A DNA stretch of 64,000 nt from Antedon mediterranea (Eukaryota; Echinodermata; Crinoidea; Comatulida; Antedonidae): NCBI RefSeq assembly GCF_964355755.1, contig NC_092677.1:5585001-5649000 (forward strand), written 5' to 3'. How positions within the stretch are numbered: the first letter of the stretch is position 1; the number at the start of each line of letters is the position of its first letter. Below, one piece after another: positions 57,020-64,000 of this stretch. Under the pieces are notes generated by a model. It worked only from the letters and a program-made list of their open reading frames with translations. It ran no database searches and had not been told where the DNA came from. Both the position numbers and the translations under genes were made by a program.

Positions 57020-60000
57020 TTACTTTAAATAATCATCAAATGAAGCCATGCTCTCTGCTTGAACAATTTCTCTCTTTTTTATTATAATTTCTTGTTTGGA
57101 AATTAACTGCATTCCAATATTATACCCCTTTGTTTCTGAACCATAACTGTAAACACACACTATTCCTTCTGCTTCTTTTTTCCCTTCTTTTACACTGTAG
57201 TAAGCTAGGTCAGATTCTTCTGCATTCACTGCACCTAGTGTATTAAACTGAGACCAGGTTTTACAACCATCTTTACTTAGGTGAAGTGTAAGATCATTTG
57301 TTTTATTTCCATGACTTGCTATTGCTATTTGGTAGAAATCATCTGTTTTTGTTGGTAAACGTACGATACCACCCTTGATAATAAAATAATTTAAATGCAA
57401 TAAAATAATCGGTCATCAAATTACTGTACTGTAATATTAAAAGGCAAATATAGTTTAACCAACTCAATGAGGCAGAACATGTACATGTGTTGCAGCATTT
57501 AAAGATTATATAATTTACAAACGGTTAATATTTAAGAGTGTTATGGTATATTTCCATAATTACTGTATTGTACAAATCAATCAAAACCATTTGTTTTATA
57601 CAACATTTAAGTAGATATTGAAAAGAGTACTGTATTCACATTGTATTAATGACAGGTAGACGTGCTATAATATAGATGAAACTAAAGAAACTGACAGTAC
57701 CAACCTGGCATTCTGGATTTAGCTTTAACATGGCATCCTCATCCCTGACATCAAATGATTTAAATCCTTTATCACTGTATACATGGAAACGCTGCTTAGA
57801 ATTCTCTAATGAACAGCTGATGTAAACTCTGTTATCTGCATATTCAACAACCTATAAACAAATCACATTATGACAAATAGCCATTTAGAGGTAACTAATA
57901 ATAACAAATGCTGCTATGTTACTAATCTAATCTGAAATAAAATCCACAATTTTCAAGTTAGGCTACTTAATCATACTTGTGTGTGTTCTCCTAAAGTAGC
58001 TGCTGGTGGTTTAACATCAGTTACAATATCCCAGGTGTCACCATTATTAGTACTTGTTATCACAACTAGGCTTTCTGCAAAGCAATTTAAATTTACATTC
58101 ATTTATAATCATTTTAAATCAACTGTTCATTAAACAGTATGTTGGATATTTCTACTATTCAATGAATCATTAACCCAAACTTAGTACTGTATATTAATAT
58201 TTTGATTATTCCAAAACAAAAAAAAACAACAAAGAAACAACATTTATGAATGTTTATGAAATAATTTACTTTCTATACGCTCAACATTTGTCCAACTCCA
58301 AACTCCTGCAACAATTAAAAGCCCTAAATTTAAGCATGCACCATCACCAAGACCTAAAAAATATACAATATTGATTACGTTTTATAATAAATGTTTCATT
58401 ATAAGAAAACGGAAATAAGTAAAGAAAACATATACAGTATTTAAAAATTATTTTAAAACAATTTAAATAAAAGACAAAAAATGTGTTATTTTTACTGAAA
58501 TTACATTGTAAAAAGTAATAACATAGACTTACTCAGACTAACTCCTGGAAAGCCTTTCAAATCAAGTTGTACATCTTCTGGTCCTGTCCAGTTGGCACCA
58601 TTATCATCAGATTTCATCCTTATTATCTTCCTCTCTTTTGTGTTGTTATCTTGTCTAACACACATTAGAATCAATTTTCCCATTTTTTCATTTGTCATAA
58701 GTGGTACTAGATTCTGAAAACTGTGTTTAGAACATTATTCTTTTTGGCTAATATGTCACTTTTTAAAAGATACTTTGTATGGTAATAAAATACCAAGAAA
58801 ATCTCAAACAAAACTTAAAAAATAAATAAATGAAAAAAACATAAATTATTTCAGTTCTTGTTCTATGGTCATATCTCAATTTAATACCTTGTATCATTTT
58901 CATATAAAATCAATTTTGTTTTTTCTTCCCATTCAATCAAACTCTTTCCATTCACTCTTCCTCTTCTCATTATTACATCTGAGTTATTTTGCTCAACAAA
59001 GACAAGAACATGAGAATTTATAATGACTACTGCAGGACGTCTATAAAATAAGAGAAAAACAAATACTGTACATCTAAATGCTATAGATAAAAAGATAAAA
59101 AGAAGAATTTGTATAGTTTCCAAATCAAATAGACAAACCTATAGGCCTACTGTATTTGAAAGGCTCTAACTCTAACCCATTTTAATACTTTGTACAGTTT
59201 CAAAGGATGTACAAGCTATTAAATATCATATATTACAGACAATATTTACCTGAAATTGCTACAGGGTTCACTATCAAATGCTGCAGTTAAATAACCTATA
59301 AAAATATATATACAGATATGAATGTATAGGCTACACGACAACTACTGCAACTTCGCAAAAGAAACAACACCTACAGCAAGAGCAGCAACAAACCCAATAA
59401 TAATAATAATTAATTTAGAAAAAAGTAAGATATTTGTAAGATTATTTTCGGAAAAGTATTATTTATCATACTGCCATAGTTATCGTATAATATATTTGAT
59501 AAACTAGCCATGTAGGTGGAAAGATATGATATATTTTTTTAAATAATAATATTCTATTAAACTACTTACATTGTACATGCAAGTGTGCTGATTTTTTTAT
59601 TCCTTTTAATTTTCTTGTGATTTTATCTTTTCTTGTCTTAAGTCCACACATGTACTCTCCAGCATCAGTCAATGACACTTTCTCAAACTTTAAGCTTGTT
59701 TCATTATACTTATAAATTACTTTACATCTTTCAGGTACTTTTTCTTGTTCTACCTTCTTCTGTTGAGATGTATCAGAAGTAAATATCACTTTCATCCCAT
59801 CAGCAGTCTTCTTATACCAATTGACAGCTTTCACTCCTTCTTTAATTGCATACTTGCAAGTTAAAACTGCTTTATCTCCTTGTGTCACAAGACAATCATT
59901 CATTACCATGGCTAAAATATAAATATATTTTAGATGAAATTTAGTTCACAATAAATATACAAACATGGATAAATACTATAGTTAGTTTTTTATCAACACC

Positions 60001-60541
60001 GAAACCAGTATTAGAAATACTGTGCAAATAATTTCAATGTAAATGTTTTTTATATATTTACAAATAACAATAAATTTACTTACAGTATAGCCAAAATTTG
60101 GGAGTTTTTTTTTCTTAATTATAATTTTAACATCCAAATATTTTGAATCTGACAAGTTTTATTTTAGCTTTCATAGCTAAAATAAACATAAAGATATTTT
60201 TTTTTAGTGAAAAGAACAATGGTAATAAATATCCTTGTTATACTTACAGCCTTCAATAACTTCCAACCTGCTTGTTGATGAATAAGTTACACTATCTTTT
60301 TCTTCTTTCACAAATCCGCAACGGTAGTCACCAGTATCAGAAATGTCAACGTTTGAAATTGTAAGAAAATATGTCTGATTTTTCTTACTATATTCAAACT
60401 TAAATCTGTTGGTGTCAGCAATTTTCTTCCAATCGTCAGATTCAAATTTATATAAGCTAAATTCCTCAATTTGTTTTGAAATACAAAAATTAATCCTAGC
60501 AGTGCTTCCTGCAACAGAGTATACAGTATTTGAAACTGGAT
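57020..60541 (-). CDS. Ig-Ig-sialidase-like propeller protein (5' end missing)
   Basis: Exons: 60541-60248, 59911-59570, 59295-59250, 59040-58888, 58720-58533, 58353-58270, 58074-57977, 57851-57705, 57373-57020; 1706 nt, about 568 aa after a phase-1 start, so a signal-peptide exon lies upstream. Ig1 has NFCIS and DYRCGF; Ig2 has LTCKY, VNWYK and EYMCGL. The rest resembles animal/bacterial exo-sialidases: SNFRRPAVV in the place of the F/YRIP motif, Asp boxes SDDNGANW (58611-58588), STNNGDTW (58054-58031) and SKDGCKTW (57277-57254), GLLIVAG, and NPECQ holding the conserved Glu. The usual second arginine (NAR) reads SCS, the third appears as Lys (GNKTND), and the Glu after the C-terminal strand reads Ser (CVYSYG). 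It may bind glycans without cleaving them. No membrane helix was seen. Sialidase-family assignment is confident; loss of activity is inferred. Confidence 0.83.
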
Positions 60542-62877
60542 CTGAAATTTAAAAAAAAAGATTGATAATTAATATAGTAAAAATATAACCCATTAAGTCA
60601 ACAATTAAAAACATTTCTAATGGGGTCCAAAAAGATTAAAAGGATTAATAATTCAGCTAGACTCTATCTTTTTAAATCAGTAGTTGGAAATGAACTGATC
60701 AATAAAAACATATTGTGTATGGAACACATATGCGAAGGTGAAATAAAAAATTATACAATATAGTTAAATGTTGTACACTTTATAAATGCTTATAATTGTT
60801 GCGCAACATTTTCAAAACGGGTATAAAACAAGTAACACAGCAAAATCACAATAGGTGTACCAAATAAGCAATTAACAAGAATAAATAGATTGAAAAAAAC
60901 AATAAGATGAGATAGAAGAAGGATGTTTAGAGTGTTTCAAATCAAAAGCATGCAACATAGAACATTTGTTGCAAAACGTGACTTTTTAAAGAAAGTAATT
61001 TCAGGTGCAAAACTCAACTTTTTTAAGAAAGTGTTTCAATCACAGCACAGTTTTAACTATGAATACTACACTTACTTTACAATCAATCCATGATGACTAT
61101 TTTAGTCTTTAGAAAAAAAAACAATAGTTATTCAAAGAAACTCAAGGGTGATTAGGAAAAAAACCCAAAAATTCAAAATTCCAGAATCTGCTTAGAATAG
61201 ACTAAACAGGCTGAGTTTGGTGGTTCATGGCTAATACATGGTAGCCATTGAAGTATATAATTACTTGACTCAACAATTCAGCCCTCAACATATTTCTGGA
61301 AAAATATACTTTGTATTTAATCTAGGTGAGGTGTATTAAAAATCATGCAATTTACAGTATAACAAATATAATATATATATATATAAATATAATACTCTTA
61401 TTCAGATAATACTCTTATTCAGACTCCACCCTGGCTCCCTTTGTTATATTTCTTTTATTCCTGTCCACCCAGGCAGCACTTGCCAGCTTTATACTATGAC
61501 GTTATCCAAATTCCTTCACTTGCACTGATGAAGGGCTAGTGTTGCCCGAAAGCTCTGCTAACTTTTCTGGCTGTTTACTTTATCGTTTTGATTTAGCTTT
61601 TCGCTTTTTATTTTTGTATCTCCATTGAGATCCAGCCACTGATACCCACAGCATTGTCATTTTTTTCAGTAATTTGCCTTTGGATTTATAATATATATAT
61701 ATATATACATACAGGATAACAAATATAATATATATATATATAAATATGTAATATCAAGAGTAGTGGTGATTATATAATCTAGAATTAATATAGTAATTTC
61801 AGAAGATGCAACCATGTGTAACATATTCACAAACTAAAACATTTTCTGGTTAAAGCATTGCATAGTTAAAGCATTGCATGCTTAAAGAAAGGCAACATAT
61901 GGAAATTCCCAACAAAAAGAAAAACATTTTAGCACTTTATTCTAAATTCCAAAAAAAAAAGAGCAAAAAAAAGAAATTAAAATTGTACATTCTCATCTTT
62001 AAAAAAATGCAAGCACTACAGCAGTTTTATGACAAAAATTAGGAAAATTATATGTTCTTGGCATTGATAATAAAAACATAGCATTTTTTACTGTCCTAAC
62101 GATTATGTAAATGCAGCCTTCATCATACATTGTTACTACCTGTCTTCATCTTGAGCTGGTAAATACAACAGTAATAGCAGAAGTGGAGAAAGGCAGGAAA
62201 CGTTCACGATCTATTTGCTCATAAAACACACTCAGCATTTGAATAACCTTTTTTATGTTGCTCTTTCAACAGAATTTATCATAATTTCCCATCACTTGGA
62301 ACACTAATAACAGTATAATTAGCTTGATGTGGCAGAATTATATTAAACCAATGACATCCTCTGGTTGGCAGAAACTGTAATATATGTGACAAATTGGTTG
62401 ACAATCTTTAGTGAAAAAACGTTTCCTTCCGCAGTTTTTGGGACCTCTTAAATGGGAATTGGTTACTGTCTCCCTTTGGAATTGTTTTCCTACAGTATCT
62501 TTATCCGTCTGGCAACTTTGATTGCTAAAACTAATTTTCTTAATCTTCTGGTATTTATTTGTTATTAAGTACTTTGAGGCTTTTAACATTATGCGCTACA
62601 TAATCTAGAATTATTATTTTTTTTGTTGGGAACCAATAATTACTACTTTACAATAAACAAAATTACTATCCTTATAAAGAGCAATTGAAAAAAACATATT
62701 TTTATTCGAAATTTGAACTTTAATTCATACAATTTACATAACATGCAAAATACAACACTAAATTAAAACAAGACAAATTTATAATCACTCAAATATCTAG
62801 TAGGTTAATGAGACGTAATCTCTTAAATACATGATGAGCATCTAATTTATGGATCCACAGTAACAATGAGACTAAAA
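60542..62877. other. non-coding interval upstream of the Ig-sialidase-like exons
   Basis: Contains a hammerhead-type repeat (about 61490-61690) between ATATAT tracts, and AT-rich sequence. No signal-peptide exon for the Ig-sialidase-like gene was identified. The open frame at 62338-62589 minus shows no domain. Confidence 0.5.
61490..61690 (+). repeat. hammerhead-type repeat, best-preserved copy
   Basis: Core: GCA (61522-61524), CTGATGA (61525-61531), one unpaired A, GGGC (61533-61536), loop, GCCC (61544-61547), GAAA (61548-61551), palindromic AGCT (61551-61554), C55, then TGC pairing with GCA. This is the type I hammerhead order with a minimal palindromic stem III. It is followed by GTTTTGATTTAGCTTTTCGC and TATCTCCATTGAGATCCAGC. 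Copies lie at 56545-56690 and 40225-40345. Similar cores are known in Penelope-like retroelements. Confidence 0.6.
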
Positions 62878-63278
62878 TCAAAAAAGACCCTGTGCATACA
62901 AACTGTAATGATCATCTGGCATTTGTATATAAATTTCAACTAATAACATTCCACAACAACTGTATATTTTCTGTCTTCCTTCAACTTCTACTTCACATAT
63001 GTATATTCCTTCATCTTCAGATTTAATGTTTCTGATTTCAAGACACACCTTATTCTTATTAATATATGCACATTGACAGGGTAATCCTAAATTGGTTTTT
63101 AAATTTTCAGGTGAGTTTATTGATGTCAGGAAGGTCTTTGCTTCTCCTCCAGCATGCTTATACCACTTGATATCGGATATTACAGCTGAATCATCAAAGT
63201 ATGTTATATTTAAAAACAATTCAACATATTTTCATCCCTCATTAGTAGTAACATCAGGAATCTCCATTTTGAGAGCAG
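62878..63278 (-). pseudogene. Ig-domain exon with an in-frame stop
   Basis: After a TTTTTATAG acceptor (63280) the frame reads ALKMEIPDVTTNEG, then TGA (63234-63232), then continues in the same frame through ISDIKWYK, VCLEIRN and EDEGIYICEVEV, ending at TGA 62880-62878. It has Ig strand C and F features, while the strand B cysteine is not visible in this frame. Two compensating one-base shifts around the stop would restore a cysteine-containing strand. It may be a decayed Ig exon, the last exon of a gene extending past 64 kb, or a sequence error. Confidence 0.5.
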
Positions 63279-64000
63279 CTATAAAAACAAGACCAGGAGA
63301 CAATAATTCTTTAAAACTGAATTTTATTACTGGACTTGATTTGCAGTATTTAGCTTAAAAAATGCTTTACCTACTTTATTTAAGAAATTGCATTTGACTA
63401 TTTTAAAATCATTCATATAATTATTAATTGTATAGCATTTTATTTTATCTTTATCTGTATTCTGTTGAGTTTTATGTTGTCAGATGAATTTGAGATCTAG
63501 AAATTAAATTTCTAATATAGTTGTCAACTCATAATGATTAATGGAAGATACACACTTGGAGAAAAATAAAATGCATTACCTTATACACAGAAAAATAGAA
63601 TAGTAGTACTTTAGGGTTAAGTGTCTTTAGTTTTGGGGTTTTTCAATGCCTTGGGTATTTAATAGAGGTAACTAATACAGTATTCATGAGTGTTTTAAGC
63701 ACTGATTTGCCACCACCACACAATGTGAGAAGAGCTGCTTTAGATCTAGGTGATCAAGATAGTAATAAGTTTTGGATTATTTAAAAAACCTAAAAAAAAA
63801 AGTTTTCCTTGGTATGTACAACCATAATGACTAAATATTTTACTTTAACAATACAAATTTAAGGTCTTACTTTCCTAGATAGAAATTGTACTGATATCCT
63901 AATATTTAGAACTGTCAATTCAATCTTGTCTTTTGTCCGTAACGTACATATTTTCGCAGTTCTATTTTTAGCAACAGGATTCTTTCACATTAACTTTTTT
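63279..64000. other. non-coding right end of the window
   Basis: No exon, repeat family or RNA gene was recognised. The signal-peptide exon of the Ig-sialidase-like gene could lie here or beyond. Confidence 0.4.

Overview
This is a eukaryotic, AT-rich, intron-rich window. Exons are mostly 50-350 bp, introns are GT-AG, and the palindrome TAGGCCTA recurs in non-coding DNA, as is common in echinoderm genomes. With the gene content (a BACE-type aspartyl protease, an Ig/FN3 receptor tyrosine kinase, many Ig exons in phase 1) it looks like an invertebrate deuterostome, most likely an echinoderm. The species is not determinable by eye. Gene models were built by hand from open frames, splice sites and intron phase. 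Each model that is complete inside the window sums to a whole number of codons.

Plus strand, 3.1-39.6 kb. (1) 3150-10861: an 11-exon secreted protein of about 561 aa with two near-identical 8-cysteine modules, a conserved-looking domain I cannot name, Ig-like segments and an Asn/Ser/Thr-rich glycosylatable tail. (2) 11595-25862: a 17-exon receptor tyrosine kinase of about 867 aa with signal peptide, three Ig, one FN3, a membrane helix and a split kinase with all key motifs. It begins only about 0.7 kb after gene 1. (3) 29750-39632: a 10-exon beta-secretase (BACE) homologue of about 514 aa with both catalytic aspartates, the six BACE cysteines and a membrane helix.

Minus strand, 46.4-63.3 kb: an Ig-rich region that looks immune-like. 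One locus (52903 down to 46425) reads two ways. One reading is a 362-aa membrane protein built like CD2/SLAM receptors: a cysteine-less V-like Ig, a disulfide Ig, a membrane helix and a tail with several tyrosine motifs. The other is a soluble multi-Ig protein whose exons interleave with the membrane and tail exons. Further upstream on this strand lies a gene (60541 to 57020, 5' end not found) fusing two Ig domains to a sialidase-like propeller with Asp boxes but apparently missing several catalytic residues. A broken partial copy of its propeller lies at 56305-54262. A further Ig exon near 63.2 kb carries an in-frame stop.

Repeats fill much of the rest: Harbinger-like short inverted-repeat elements, a 2.6 kb element with 26-bp perfect inverted repeats and TAA duplications, a 480-bp foldback, an array of foldback units, two minisatellites (about 107 bp and 21 bp), and two repeat families with hammerhead-ribozyme-like cores of the sort known from Penelope-like elements. 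No tRNA, rRNA or CRISPR array was found.
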